The notes under the pieces were generated by a model. That model was given only the letters and a program-made list of their open reading frames with translations, was not told where the DNA came from and searched no databases. Positions 52,402 to 62,182 of a DNA stretch of 64,000 nucleotides are shown in pieces. This stretch comes from Candidatus Thiodictyon syntrophicum (GTDB lineage: Bacteria; Pseudomonadota; Gammaproteobacteria; Chromatiales; Chromatiaceae). Position 1 is the first letter of the stretch. The number at the start of each line of letters is the position of its first letter. A program made the position numbers and the translations under genes. The DNA lies in NCBI RefSeq assembly GCF_002813775.1, contig NZ_CP020372.1, positions 248,001 to 312,000 of the forward strand, in the 5' to 3' direction.

Positions 52402-52510
52402 GGGCGGGACGGGGCATTCGCCCCGTCCCAGACGTTTATTCCGTTGCCGCTCCGCCGCGAACCCGCACGCCCGAAGAGAACGTTACGGACGGGGCAAATG
52501 CCCCGTCCGG
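52402..52510. repeat. Intergenic repeat family B, copy 3
   Basis: gcgggacggggcattcgccc, cagacgtttattccgttgcc, cgaagagaacgttacggacg and the closing ggggcaaatgccccgtccgg. This is the cleanest copy and serves as the reference for the interrupted copy at 14936. Confidence 0.85.
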
Positions 52511-52736
52511 CTCGGTTCACCTGGCTCCTACGCTCCAGCGTGGGAGCAAGTCCCGACGCTCCAGCGTCGCGTCTGGCCTCGGGCCGCTGGAGCGGCCGAA
52601 CGGCATTCCCACGCTGGAGCGTGGGAACGAGAAAAAGAGAGCGGTTCCCACCGGTGGGAGCGGCTTCAGCCGCGACGGGCTAGCTTTGCAAGGGCGGTCC
52701 GTATTGCAGTACCCGGTTCCACCTTTTCTTGCGTAC

Positions 52737-52928
52737 CGACCCCAACGGGGTCGCACATACCAGCCCAGGGCAACGCCCTGGGATAGCATTTTTTTATCCG
52801 GCCTAGCCCTGAAAGGGCGTGACATAAGGGTGGGCTCCTTATGTCACGCCCTTTCAGGGCTAGGGGGTCTTTATACCTCATACCCAGGGCGTTGCCCTGG
52901 GCTGGTATGTCGCGCCCCTTCGGGGCTT
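52737..52928. repeat. Compound palindrome with perfect 27-bp core
   Basis: The core arms 52803-52829 and 52837-52863 (ctagccctgaaagggcgtga...) are exact inverses across a 7-base loop. Outside them, catacCAGCCCAGGGCAACG (52756 on) pairs with cgttgccctgggctggtatg (52890 on). The whole 190-base block can extrude as a cruciform or fold as one long RNA hairpin. It abuts the left end of the ISKra4-type element. Confidence 0.85.
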
Positions 52929-52945
52929 GAGCCGGGTGCGGCCTT

Positions 52946-54306
52946 GACATGATGTGCCTTTGAGGAGTATTTCGTAACCTTCTGTGACTAGACGAGAAGG
53001 TGCAGTCGTGGCGAAGGTAGTCAGGATCTCGGGTGACGAGGTGACGGTCGAGGTAACGGTGCGGCTCAGCGGTAGCCTGCTGGACATGGAAGGAGCCATC
53101 CAGGAGGCCACCAACGCGGTGGGGCGCTGCGCCACCGAGGAGGCGCTGCAGCGTTTCGACACCGACGGCAGTGCGATCCGTGTCGGCGCGATCAAGCTGA
53201 CCGCGCGCGGGCGCGATCCGAAGGAGTACCAGACGCCTTACGGGCCGGTCGAGGTCGAGCGTTATGTCTACCAAAGCTCGCGCGGCGGGCGGATCTACTG
53301 TCCGCTCGAGCACCAGGCGCGGATCGTGCGCGGGGCGACCCCCCGATTCGCCAGTCAACTCAGCCACAAGTATGCGCAGCTCAACGTGCGCGCGGTGCAG
53401 ACTGACCTTGAGCAGAACCACGGTCGGACGATCGCTACCTCGTATATTCAAAATGTTGCGGAGTGGGTAGGCACCATCGCCACGGCCAAAGAGGAGGACT
53501 GGGAGTACGCGATGCCGGCGCTTGAGACGCCCATCGCGACCGTCGTGGTCAGCCTCGACGGCGCCATGATCCCCATGGCCGACAGTGCGGGCTGGCGCGA
53601 AGCCATGGTCGGAACCCTCTCGCTTTACGACGGCGAGGGCGAGCGCCAGCACACCATCTACCTCGCTGCGGCACCCGAGTACGGCAAGCAGGAGTTCCGG
53701 CAACGCATGGAGCGCGAGATCCAACGCGTCAAGCGGCACCTCCCCGAGGCACTGTACCTGGGCATCGCCGACGGGGCGGCAAGCAACTGGCGGTTCCTCG
53801 AGCAACACACCGACCGCCAGTTGATCGATTTTTTCCATGCAACGGAATACGTGGGCAAAATCGCCCAAGCGACCCATCCGCAGCGCCACGCCGAGGGCCC
53901 GCGCGCGCAGTGGCAGAGCGCGCACTGCACGACGCTCAAGCACGACCCCGCCGCCCTTGACCTGCTCATCGGCGAGGCCGCGCGCCTGTCGCAGCGGCAC
54001 ACCCTCTCGCAGACGCTGCGCGACGACGTTCTCAGCGCTTGGACCTACTTCACCAACCATCGCCATCAAATGGACTACCCGGGCTTCGTCGCCGCGGGAC
54101 TGCCGATCGGATCGGGCGTCACCGAGGCCGCCTGCAAGACCTTGGTCAAGCAACGGCTATGTGCCTCCGGGATGCGCTGGAAGAACAAAGGGGCCAAGAT
54201 TGTGCTCAGCCTACGCGCACTGACGCAGACCACCGGACGATGGGCACAGTTCTGGCAGAAGATCGACCAGTTTGGGGCTGAGTGCTACGGTTAGGCACAT
54301 TATTCG
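52946..54306 (+). mobile_element. ISKra4-type insertion sequence
   Basis: Ends gacatgatgtgcct (left) and aggcacattattc (right) are imperfect inverted copies flanking one transposase gene. No clear target duplication could be read. Length is about 1.36 kb. The exact edges are approximate by a few bases. Confidence 0.7.
53008..54294 (+). CDS. ISKra4 family transposase
   Basis: 428 residues from GTG 53008 behind agaagg. Family blocks: YGPVEVERYVYQSSRGG, FASQLSHKYAQLN, DDE candidates in VVVSLDGAMIPM, LGIADGAASNW and GSGVTEAACKTLVKQRLCAS with the MRWKNKGA end. Frame is intact. By family knowledge it moves the element by cut-and-paste or copy-paste; mechanism is not evident from sequence. Confidence 0.88.
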   Translation: MAKVVRISGDEVTVEVTVRLSGSLLDMEGAIQEATNAVGRCATEEALQRFDTDGSAIRVGAIKLTARGRDPKEYQTPYGPVEVERYVYQSSRGGRIYCPLEHQARIVRGATPRFASQLSHKYAQLNVRAVQTDLEQNHGRTIATSYIQNVAEWVGTIATAKEEDWEYAMPALETPIATVVVSLDGAMIPMADSAGWREAMVGTLSLYDGEGERQHTIYLAAAPEYGKQEFRQRMEREIQRVKRHLPEALYLGIADGAASNWRFLEQHTDRQLIDFFHATEYVGKIAQATHPQRHAEGPRAQWQSAHCTTLKHDPAALDLLIGEAARLSQRHTLSQTLRDDVLSAWTYFTNHRHQMDYPGFVAAGLPIGSGVTEAACKTLVKQRLCASGMRWKNKGAKIVLSLRALTQTTGRWAQFWQKIDQFGAECYG

Positions 54307-54357
54307 GAGGCCGCACCCCTTGAGCCCAACAAGCAGTGCTCGGGTTGCGGAGTCGAC

Positions 54358-55290
54358 TCAAACGGCCAGCACGTCGCGCACGCGATTGGGAAAGTCGGTG
54401 ATCAGCCCCGTCACGCCGGCCGTGATCAATTGGCACATCTGGTCCACGTCGTTGCAGGTCCAGACGTTGACGCCGCGGCCGGCGGCGCGGACGGCCGCGA
54501 TGCCGTGGGGGTCCAATTGACCGGTGACCGAGTTGAAGCCGAGCGAATCGTAATCGCCATAGCAGCCGGGATTGTAGGCGTCGGCATCCAGGAGCCGCAG
54601 ATAGTCCGCCGGCCGGGCGATCCGGTCACTGGTCAGGACGCCGGTGGGGATCACCTGGCTCAACTCACGCACGATGACCAACTGCTCATGGTCGAAGGAG
54701 GAGATCAGGACCTGGGTCTCCAGGTCCATGGCCTGCACCAGTTCGACGGCCTCCTTGGCAAGCCCCGGGTACTGCCGCGGCAGGGTCTTGAGCTCGATAT
54801 TCACCATCATGCCGGCAGCGGCGGCCAGCTCGAGCGTCTCGCGCAGGGTCGGGAGGCGAATCTCGCCGGAGCCGTACTGTTTACGGTCCTCGGCGCTGAC
54901 GAATTCGGCGATCTCGGCATCGCTCAGGGTTTGCAGGAAGGGCTGCCGCCGCGGCGGGGGCAGCGCGAGTTCCGCGAGGTACCAACTGCCGGCATCCAGG
55001 CGGCGCAATTCGTCAAAGGTGAAATCGGAGAGCAGATAGGGCGCGCGCCTGGGGAATTTCGCCTTGACATCGGTGCAGCGTAGCAAGTTGTCGTCGTGAT
55101 GCACGATCAACTCGCCATCCCAGGACTTATGGACATCCAGCTCGAACATCGGGCAGCCAAAGCCCTGTGCCTTGGCAAAGGCAGCGAGCGTATTCTCCGG
55201 GGCAAAGGCGCGGGCGCCGCGATGGGCGATATTATAGACCTGGGTGGACAGGGCGCCCGTGGCGCGCAACGGATTCGATGGGGCAGTCAT
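54358..55290 (-). CDS. Glycerophosphodiester phosphodiesterase
   Basis: 310 residues with a TIM-barrel GDPD: AHRGARAFAPENTLAAF (general base His and Arg), FELDVHKSWDGELIVHHDD (metal Glu and Asp and catalytic His), VNIELKTLP, and VNVWTCNDVDQM near the end. It cleaves glycerophosphodiesters from lipid turnover to glycerol-3-phosphate. There is no signal peptide, so it is cytoplasmic, GlpQ/UgpQ-like. It ends close to the ISKra4 element; a short copy of its last codons and downstream sequence recurs near 57060-57155. Confidence 0.92.
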   Translation of the reverse strand: MTAPSNPLRATGALSTQVYNIAHRGARAFAPENTLAAFAKAQGFGCPMFELDVHKSWDGELIVHHDDNLLRCTDVKAKFPRRAPYLLSDFTFDELRRLDAGSWYLAELALPPPRRQPFLQTLSDAEIAEFVSAEDRKQYGSGEIRLPTLRETLELAAAAGMMVNIELKTLPRQYPGLAKEAVELVQAMDLETQVLISSFDHEQLVIVRELSQVIPTGVLTSDRIARPADYLRLLDADAYNPGCYGDYDSLGFNSVTGQLDPHGIAAVRAAGRGVNVWTCNDVDQMCQLITAGVTGLITDFPNRVRDVLAV

Positions 55291-55655
<365 letters not shown>

Positions 55656-56943
55656 TTAGCAGGAATTCGCGTGAGGACCCCGCCCGAAACGCTCGAACAC
55701 ATAGCGGCTCATGGCCCTGGCCAGTTCCGCCTCACCCAGAAAGACCTTGCCGCCTGCTTCGCGCTCCAGCAGCCCGGCCTCTTCCTCGTTATGGGTCCGC
55801 ACGACCGTCTCGATCGTGGGATTGAGTTTACGGGCAACCGCAATCATCTGCCGCACGTAGAAGGTATCGGGGGTGGCTACGACCAGCATGCTCGCCCGCG
55901 CGCAATGGGCCTGAATCAATACCGCCGGGTCGGCCGCGTTGCCCGCGACGGCAGCGACGCCGCGGGCGCGCAGCCGCTCGACCGTCTCGCGGTTCTGCTC
56001 GGCGACGACATAGGGAATATCCTGCGCCTCGAGCGCGGCGCCGATGCGCCGGCCGACGCGCCCATATCCGACCAGGACGACCTGTCCGGAGAGATACCGG
56101 TCCTTGGTCGCCGCGGGTAACTGGGCCAGTGGATCGACCGGCCGTTCCAGCCGTCGGGCCAGCGCGGAGCGGCGCCTGACCCAGGCCTGCAGCGGCTCGA
56201 CCGCGGCAAAGACCAGCGGATTGATGGCCATGGAGATCAATGCGCCGGCCACGATCAGGCTTTGTCCGGCAAGCGGCAGCAGGCCCAGGCTGACCCCGAG
56301 TCCGGCCAGGATGAATGAGAACTCACCGATGACTGAACTCCGACTCACGCATGACCATGCCGGCAAAAAAGGCCCCCAGGGCGAAGGACACGCCGAACAG
56401 GGTGGCCGCCCCGAAGGCAATACTGACCGCCGCCGCCACGACACACAGGGTAAAGAGTTCACGCGAACCGGTGCGGGCGACATACCACAGTAGCTTCGGG
56501 AAGACCCGGCGCCCGACCACCAGCATCAAAACGACGAAGGCCCCGACCTCGGCCAGCGTGATACCGAGGGTCCACCAGAGATTCCCGTGCCCGCCGCCCG
56601 GTGCCGTGCCGCCGAGCCACCCGGCCAGCGGCGGCAGCAGGACCAGCACCAGCACCATGGCCAGGTCCTCGACGATCAGCCAGCCCACGGCGATCCGCCC
56701 ATTCATCGAGTCCAGGACGCCGCGTGCCTCCAGCGCCCGCAGCAGCACCACGGTACTCGCAACCGAGAGCGCCAGACCGAAGACCAGGGCGGCGCCCCAG
56801 CCCCAGCCCCAGGCGTAGGCCGCTCCGGCGCCCAGTGCGGTCGCGACGGCGATTTGCAGGAGGGCACCGGGCAGGGCGATCTTGCGCAGCGCGAGCCCAA
56901 GGGCCGTGGCAATGGTCGTGACCAGCGGAAGACTATGGGACAT
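55656..56943 (-). pseudogene. Kef/YbaL-type cation:proton antiporter with internal deletions
   Basis: The N-terminus MSHSLPLVTTIATALGLAL runs straight into ALPGALLQIAVATALG, skipping roughly 80 residues of the usual first helices. The exchanger part goes on to FALGAFFAGMVMRESEFSHR, where the frame stops; in the next frame IGEFSFILAGLGVSLGLLP resumes, skipping about 80 more. The TrkA-N domain (VVLVGYGRVGRRIG ... VVATPDTFYVRQM) is complete. The second junction can be read AGTCATCGGTGAG in both frames, which leaves about 5 bases (ATCGG) common to both sides. The product cannot be functional. Confidence 0.85.
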
Positions 56944-57377
56944 GATTGACCTTTAATTGCGGACGCGCGGTGCCCGCACGGCATTCCTACGCTGGCGCAT
57001 GGAACAAGAAGGAGGGGCCAGCCGCAACCGGCCGGCGGAGTGAACGCGGTACGCATTGTAGGCTGGGCTGAGGAACGAAGCCCAACGGGCAGTCCTCGGG
57101 TTGCCGAGTCGACTCAGGCGGCAAGGGCATCGCGCACCCGGTCGGGAAAGGCCCCCTGGTCGCACCCTGACGTCAGGTTATAGCGCCCTGCCGCACAGGG
57201 TGCGATCGGCCGGCTGACCCGCCCGGCGCCCGGCCGACGCCTCGCCCGCCGGGCCCATCCGTCGCGCCGGGATGGAACCTGGTTGACAATAATCATTGCG
57301 AAGCGGCGCCGCCTTTATACGCACCTAGTACACTGAAAAATAACAAATATACGGGACAATAGTTTACGAATTTCCAG
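56944..57377. other. Non-coding with a GDPD 3'-end remnant
   Basis: Apart from the remnant listed next, no gene is seen. 57057-57113 matches the sequence after the GDPD gene (cagtcctcgggttgccgagt here, cagtgctcgggttgcggagt at 54333). A possible hairpin lies at 57195-57250. Confidence 0.45.
57114..57155 (-). pseudogene. Last 13 codons of a second GDPD gene
   Basis: The minus strand reads GAFPDRVRDALAA and a stop, against TDFPNRVRDVLAV at the end of the intact phosphodiesterase. The flanking 3' sequence is also similar, so this is a relic of a duplicated gene with almost all of the coding region lost. Confidence 0.6.
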
Positions 57378-57406
57378 TTGACTTTTATATCGTTATATAC
57401 TAATAA
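57378..57406 (+). promoter_or_regulatory. Sigma-70-type promoter of the 34-residue gene
   Basis: TTGACT, 17 bases, TAATAA, in a strongly AT-rich segment that contrasts with the surroundings. It lies about 105 bases before the small gene at 57510. Confidence 0.55.
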
Positions 57407-57509
57407 AGTGATCTATAACCCGCCCCGACCCGCCACGGGCCCCCGGCCAGGTTTACCCCAAGGCCACGTCCGTCGTGGTCCACAAGTCCCCAACCACAGG
57501 TCTGCCGTA

Positions 57510-57614
57510 ATGAATTATCTGACCCATCTGAAAGAACTGAGCCTCGGCGAGATGGTGGCCGTCGCCATCGCGTTCACCGCACCGATCATCATTGCCTATA
57601 GCATTCTGAGCTGA
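57510..57614 (+). CDS. Tiny single-helix membrane protein
   Basis: 34 residues: a polar start MNYLTHLKELSLGE, then one helix MVAVAIAFTAPIIIAYSILS. The longer frame from 57378 runs through the promoter and was rejected. An aggt word precedes the ATG by 9 bases. A promoter upstream supports expression. It resembles accessory peptides of membrane complexes in size, but there is no identifiable partner or family; it converges with the RND pump gene. Confidence 0.5.
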   Translation: MNYLTHLKELSLGEMVAVAIAFTAPIIIAYSILS

Positions 57615-57784
57615 GGTCCCGCCGCGCCTCTCCTGGGGACCCATGCGATCGACAGGACCGCGTCTTTCTCGCGTCCGCAGGCGCGAGAGTCGGTGGACTG
57701 CGCTGCGCCTGTCCACCCTGCGACCTTGTCCACCCTAAGGCCCGAATCCTGATCGAGACCGGCGGCACCGAGTGCCGCCGCGTC

Positions 57785-60700
57785 CTAGCCGCGTTGGGTT
57801 GCGTTGCCTTGCGGACCTTCCTCTGTCTGACCGCAGGCGTCCGCACCCGCCCCTTGCGCCTTGTCCCCCTCCAGCCGGTCCCCGAGCAGGCGCCGCACCA
57901 CCACATAGAAGACCGGCACGAACAGCACCCCCAGCAGCGTGGCGCCGACCATTCCGCCCATGACCCCGGTGCCGATGGCGTGGCGGCTGTTGGCCCCGGC
58001 GCCGCTGGAGATGACGAGCGGCGTGACGCCCAGGATGAAGGCGATGGAGGTCATGACAATGGGGCGCAGGCGCAGCCGGGCGGCCTCCATGACCGACTCA
58101 TACAGGCCGCGCCCCGACTGGTGCATGGTGTTGGCGAATTCGATGATGAGGATGGCGTTCTTGGCCGAGAGTCCGATGACCGCAATCAGCCCGACCTTGA
58201 AATAGACATCGTTCTCCAGGCCGCGCAGCCAGGTGAATGAGAGTGCCCCCAACACGCCCAGCGGGACCACCAGCATGACCGCCGCCGGCACCGACCAGCT
58301 CTCATAGAGCGCGGCGAGCGCCAGGAAGACCACGGCCAGCGACAGGGCGAACAGGATGGGCGCCTGCTTGCCGGAGATGATCTCCTGGAGCGAGGCCCCG
58401 GACCACTCGAAGCCGATCCCCGGGGGCAGCTCGGTGGCGACGATCTTCTCCATCGCCGCCATGGCCTGGCCGGAGCTGTGACCGGGGCTGGCGCCGCCGT
58501 TGATCTGGATCGCCTCGAAGCCGTTGTAGTGATCGATGGCGGGCGGGGCCAGGGTCCAGTCCGCGCTCACCACTGAACTCAAGGGGACCATATCGTCCAG
58601 CCCGCCCCCCTGGCTGGGGATGAAATAGCGCGCCAGGTCCTCGGGGCGGCTGCGGAAGGCGGCATCGGCCTGGAGCAAGACCTTGAGCACCCGCCCCTGG
58701 TAATTGAAGTCATTGGCATAGACCGGGGCCAGCATGAGCTTGATGGCGCCATAGATGTCGGCGAGGTCGAGCCCCATGGCCTGGGCCTGGAGGCGGTCCA
58801 CGGTGAAGCGGACCTGGGGTCCGTCCTCCAATTGATTGGGGCGGACCCCGGCCAAATCCGGGGCCTTGGCCGCGGCGCCGAGCAGCGTATTGCGCGCCTG
58901 CATCAACTGGGCGTGGCCCAGACCGGCGCGGTCCTGTAGCCGGAAGTCGAAGCCGCCGAAGCGGCCGAGCCCGCGCACCGTCGGCATGTTGACCACGAAG
59001 ATACGCGCCCCCTTGACCGCCTGCAGGGCGCCGTTGATGGCCGGGATGAAGGCCTTGATCTGCTCCGCGGGCTTGGTGCGGACATCCCAGTCCTTGAGCC
59101 GGATAAAGCCCAGGGCCACGTTCTCCCCTTGGCCGACGAAGCTGAACCCGGCCACCAGCATGGCACGGTCGACCGCCGGGTTCTTCCGCAGGATCTGGTC
59201 CATCTCCTGCAAGACCGCGGTCGTGCGCTGCATGGTGGCCCCGGGGGGCAATTGCACGATGGCGAAGGCATAGCCCTGGTCCTCCTCCGGCAGAAAGCCA
59301 GACGGCAATTGGGTGAAGAGCCAGCCGGCCAGGACCAGCAGCGCGGTAAACGAGACCATCCAGCGCGGCGTGTGGCGGATCGCCTTGGCGACGCGGCGCA
59401 GATAGGCCCCGGCAATCGCGTTGTAGCCGCGGTTGAAGCCGCGCAGGAACCAATTGGGCTCATGGGCGGGCTTGAGCAGGGTGGCGCACAGGGCCGGGGT
59501 GAAGCTCAGCGCCATGAGGGCGGAGATGCCCATGGAAATCACGATGGTCAGCGAGAATTGGCGGTAGATGACCCCCACGCTGCCGCCCACCAGGGCCATC
59601 GGGATGAAGACCGCCGCCAGCACCAGCGTCATGGCGATCACGGCCCCGGTGATCTGGTCCATCCCCTTGCGTGCCGCCTCCTTGGGCGACAGGCCCTCCT
59701 CGGTCATCAGCCGTTCCACGTTCTCCACCACCACGATGGCGTCGTCCACCACCAGACCGATGGCCAGCACCAGGGCGAAGAGGCTCAGCACATTGATCGA
59801 GAAACCCGCCAGGAACATGCCGGCAAAGGCCCCGGTGAGCGCCACCGGCACCACCAGGGTCGGAATGAGCGTGGCGCGCAGGTTCTGCAGAAACAGCAGA
59901 ATCACCAGAAAGACCAGGACGACTGCCTCCACCAGGGTCTTGACGACCTCTTGGATAGAGATACGCACGAATTGGGTGCTGTCATAGGGGCTCAGCCACG
60001 ACACCCCGGCGGGCAGATAGTGAATCAACTCGTCCATCTTGGCCCGCACCGCCGCGGCCACCTCCAGTGCATTGGCCTCCGGGGCGAGTTGGATGGCGAA
60101 GCCGGCCACCGCGTCCGCCCCCAGGTGGACGTCGCGCCCGAAGGACTCGGCCCCGAGCGCGATGCGGGCGACGTCTTTCAATTGAACATTACTGCCGTCC
60201 GGATTGGCGTGCAGGATGATCTCGCCGAACTCGTCCGTGGTCGTGAAGCGGTTGGCGGCGGTCACCGAGGCGGTGAAGCCCTGGCCGGGCAGGGCCGGCA
60301 TAGAGCCGATGTTGCCGGCGGCCACCTGGATGTTCTGGCCGACGACCGCCGCCAGGGCCGTCGCGGCGCTGAGCCCGAAACCGCGCAGCTTGTCGGGGTC
60401 GAGCCAGATGCGCATGGCGTAGCCGGAGCCGAACTGGGTGGCCCCGCCCACGCCGGGGAGGCGCCGGATGGGGTCCAGGAGCTGGGCCGCGATCAGGTTA
60501 TCGAGTGCGTTGCTGTCGAGCGCCGGGTCGCTGGAACGCAGCGCCACCACCATCAGGAAGTCGGCGTTGGCCTTGGCGACCACCAGACCGTTTTGCACCA
60601 CGTCCCGGGGCAGGCGCGGCTCGGCCACACTCAGGCGATTCTGTACCTGGACCTGGGCGATGTCCGGATTGGTGCCGGTCTCGAAGGTCAGGGTGATCTG

Positions 60701-60964
60701 AGCCTGGCCGACCCCGCGCGAGACGGAGTCGAAATAGAGCAGGTCATCCACCCCGGTGAGCTGCTGCTCGATGACCGAGGTGACGGTCTTCTCCATGACC
60801 TCCGCGCTCGCCCCCGGGTAGGAGGCGGTGATGCTGATCTGCGGCGGGGCGATGGGCGGATAGGCCGAGACCGGCAGGTTGAGTGCGGCCACACCGCCGG
60901 CCAGGGTGATGAGGATGGCGATGACCCAGGCGAAGATGGGGCGGTCGATGAAAAAACGGGGCAT
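57785..60964 (-). CDS. RND multidrug efflux transporter, AcrB/MexB-like
   Basis: 1059 residues, full length. The start MPRFFIDRPIFAWVIAILIT is the HAE1 family opening. The proton relay is visible: Asp pair in AIGLVVDDAIVVVENVERLM and Lys in IGLSAKNAILIIEFANTM. Porter-domain blocks (NRLSVAEPRLPRDVVQNGL, RLPGVGGATQFGSGYAMRIW) are intact. It forms an inner-membrane trimer that, with the adaptor encoded upstream and an outer-membrane channel, exports drugs or toxic metabolites. No outer-membrane factor gene lies here. The long antisense frame at 59129-61444 is a GC shadow. Confidence 0.96.
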   Translation of the reverse strand: MPRFFIDRPIFAWVIAILITLAGGVAALNLPVSAYPPIAPPQISITASYPGASAEVMEKTVTSVIEQQLTGVDDLLYFDSVSRGVGQAQITLTFETGTNPDIAQVQVQNRLSVAEPRLPRDVVQNGLVVAKANADFLMVVALRSSDPALDSNALDNLIAAQLLDPIRRLPGVGGATQFGSGYAMRIWLDPDKLRGFGLSAATALAAVVGQNIQVAAGNIGSMPALPGQGFTASVTAANRFTTTDEFGEIILHANPDGSNVQLKDVARIALGAESFGRDVHLGADAVAGFAIQLAPEANALEVAAAVRAKMDELIHYLPAGVSWLSPYDSTQFVRISIQEVVKTLVEAVVLVFLVILLFLQNLRATLIPTLVVPVALTGAFAGMFLAGFSINVLSLFALVLAIGLVVDDAIVVVENVERLMTEEGLSPKEAARKGMDQITGAVIAMTLVLAAVFIPMALVGGSVGVIYRQFSLTIVISMGISALMALSFTPALCATLLKPAHEPNWFLRGFNRGYNAIAGAYLRRVAKAIRHTPRWMVSFTALLVLAGWLFTQLPSGFLPEEDQGYAFAIVQLPPGATMQRTTAVLQEMDQILRKNPAVDRAMLVAGFSFVGQGENVALGFIRLKDWDVRTKPAEQIKAFIPAINGALQAVKGARIFVVNMPTVRGLGRFGGFDFRLQDRAGLGHAQLMQARNTLLGAAAKAPDLAGVRPNQLEDGPQVRFTVDRLQAQAMGLDLADIYGAIKLMLAPVYANDFNYQGRVLKVLLQADAAFRSRPEDLARYFIPSQGGGLDDMVPLSSVVSADWTLAPPAIDHYNGFEAIQINGGASPGHSSGQAMAAMEKIVATELPPGIGFEWSGASLQEIISGKQAPILFALSLAVVFLALAALYESWSVPAAVMLVVPLGVLGALSFTWLRGLENDVYFKVGLIAVIGLSAKNAILIIEFANTMHQSGRGLYESVMEAARLRLRPIVMTSIAFILGVTPLVISSGAGANSRHAIGTGVMGGMVGATLLGVLFVPVFYVVVRRLLGDRLEGDKAQGAGADACGQTEEGPQGNATQRG

Positions 60965-60967
60965 GAG

Positions 60968-62182
60968 TTATTTCGACCCTTGAGCGGCGGTCGGCGGTGC
61001 GTCCGCCTTGGGTTTGTCGGGACCGGGCGCCGGGGCTGCCGCGGCCGACGGCGCGGGCGGCGCGATGCGCACCGCGTCCCCCGGCTTAATCTTTTGCAGC
61101 CCGGCGACGATCACCTGGTCACCGTCCTTGAGGTCGCCGGTCACAATCCACTCCTTGCGGGTCATACCGCGGCTCGTGACCCGGCGCTGGGCGACCTTGC
61201 CGGCGTCGTCCACCAGCAGCAGAAAGGCCCCCTGGGCATCCCGCGACAGGGCCGGCTGGGGCAGCAGAAAGGCCTGCTCCAAGGCTCCCGCGGTCAGGCG
61301 CAGTGTCACGAACATCCCGGGCAACAGGGCCTTATCGGGGTTGGGCAGGGTGGCGCGCAAGGACAGGGCTCCGGTGTTCGGGTCCACTGCCAGGTCGGAA
61401 AAGTCCAGGGTCCCCGGATGGGGATAGGGGGTGCCGTCCGGTGACAGCACCTCGACCTGGGTTTCGGCGGCCGACTTGGCCCCGGCCGCCGCGAGCTTGC
61501 GCAGGTCGGCAAGCTCGGCCGGCGACTGGCTGAAGTTGACATAGAGCGGATCGATGCGATCCACCGTGGTCAGCAGGGTCGCGTCCCCCTGCCCCACCAG
61601 GGTGCCCTCGGTCACCAGGGCGCGGCCGGCGCGCCCGGCGATGGGGGCGGTGACGGTGGCAAAGCCCAGTTCGAGCCGGGCGGCATCGACATTGGCCCGC
61701 GCCTGCTTGACCGCCGCCGCGGTCGTCCGCTCGGCCGCCTGGGCGGTATCCAGGTCTTGTTGCGACGAGGTTTTCTTCTCCCGCAACTCCAGAAAGCGCT
61801 TGGCGGTCAGGGCGGCGTTGGCGGCATCCGCCTCGGCGCGGACCAGGGCCGCCTCCTGGGCGTTGAGCGCGGCCTGCAGGCGGGCCGGATCGATGCGGAA
61901 CAGGACCTGACCCGGCTTGACGTCCGTCCCCTCCGTGTAGACCCGCTCCAGCAGGACCCCCGCGACCCGCGCCCGCACCTGGGCCGAGCGGGTCGCCGCC
62001 AGGCGCCCCACCAGTTCCCGGGTGTTCGGCACCGCCTGGGCCTGGGCGGTCACTACGGCCACCTCCGGGACGGGCTTGGCCGCCCCCGGACCCGCGGCGG
62101 CCGACCCGGCCGGCTTGTCGCATCCGGCCGCCAGGGCCAGGCCGACAGCGAGCGCTATCCCGCGCAACAACTTAGACCTCAT
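60968..62182 (-). CDS. RND efflux periplasmic adaptor, AcrA/MexA-like lipoprotein
   Basis: 404 residues. Lipoprotein signal with lipobox LALAAGC (Cys21). The adaptor fold follows: VPNTRELVGRLAATRSAQVR, lipoyl half YTEGTDVKPGQVLFRIDPA, a coiled-coil hairpin (LNAQEAALVRAEADAANAAL ... ARANVDAARLELGF), TVTAPIAGRAGRA, and a C-terminal low-complexity Pro/Ala/Lys tail. It precedes the pump gene by 3 bases, so the two form one operon. No regulator gene is adjacent. Confidence 0.95.
   Translation of the reverse strand: MRSKLLRGIALAVGLALAAGCDKPAGSAAAGPGAAKPVPEVAVVTAQAQAVPNTRELVGRLAATRSAQVRARVAGVLLERVYTEGTDVKPGQVLFRIDPARLQAALNAQEAALVRAEADAANAALTAKRFLELREKKTSSQQDLDTAQAAERTTAAAVKQARANVDAARLELGFATVTAPIAGRAGRALVTEGTLVGQGDATLLTTVDRIDPLYVNFSQSPAELADLRKLAAAGAKSAAETQVEVLSPDGTPYPHPGTLDFSDLAVDPNTGALSLRATLPNPDKALLPGMFVTLRLTAGALEQAFLLPQPALSRDAQGAFLLLVDDAGKVAQRRVTSRGMTRKEWIVTGDLKDGDQVIVAGLQKIKPGDAVRIAPPAPSAAAAPAPGPDKPKADAPPTAAQGSK

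Larger units (their letters stand above)
51751..52945. other. Non-coding, remnants and palindromes
   Basis: After the hsdR remnant there is an open piece (about 51755-51928) ending ASAGALRGIWR and another without a start (about 51985-52184, reading VLALLGASLVAQLLDWGDLG, membrane-like, ending GNST). Neither can be assigned; both look like gene fragments. From 52260 onward the region is a series of palindromic repeats listed separately, including ctccagcgtgggagcaag words near 52532. Confidence 0.5.

Noticed and set aside
59129..61444. 771-codon open frame on the plus strand
   Set aside because: It is antisense to the intact RND pump and adaptor genes, has a low-complexity His/Gly/Arg/Asp-rich composition and no domain; a GC-driven shadow.
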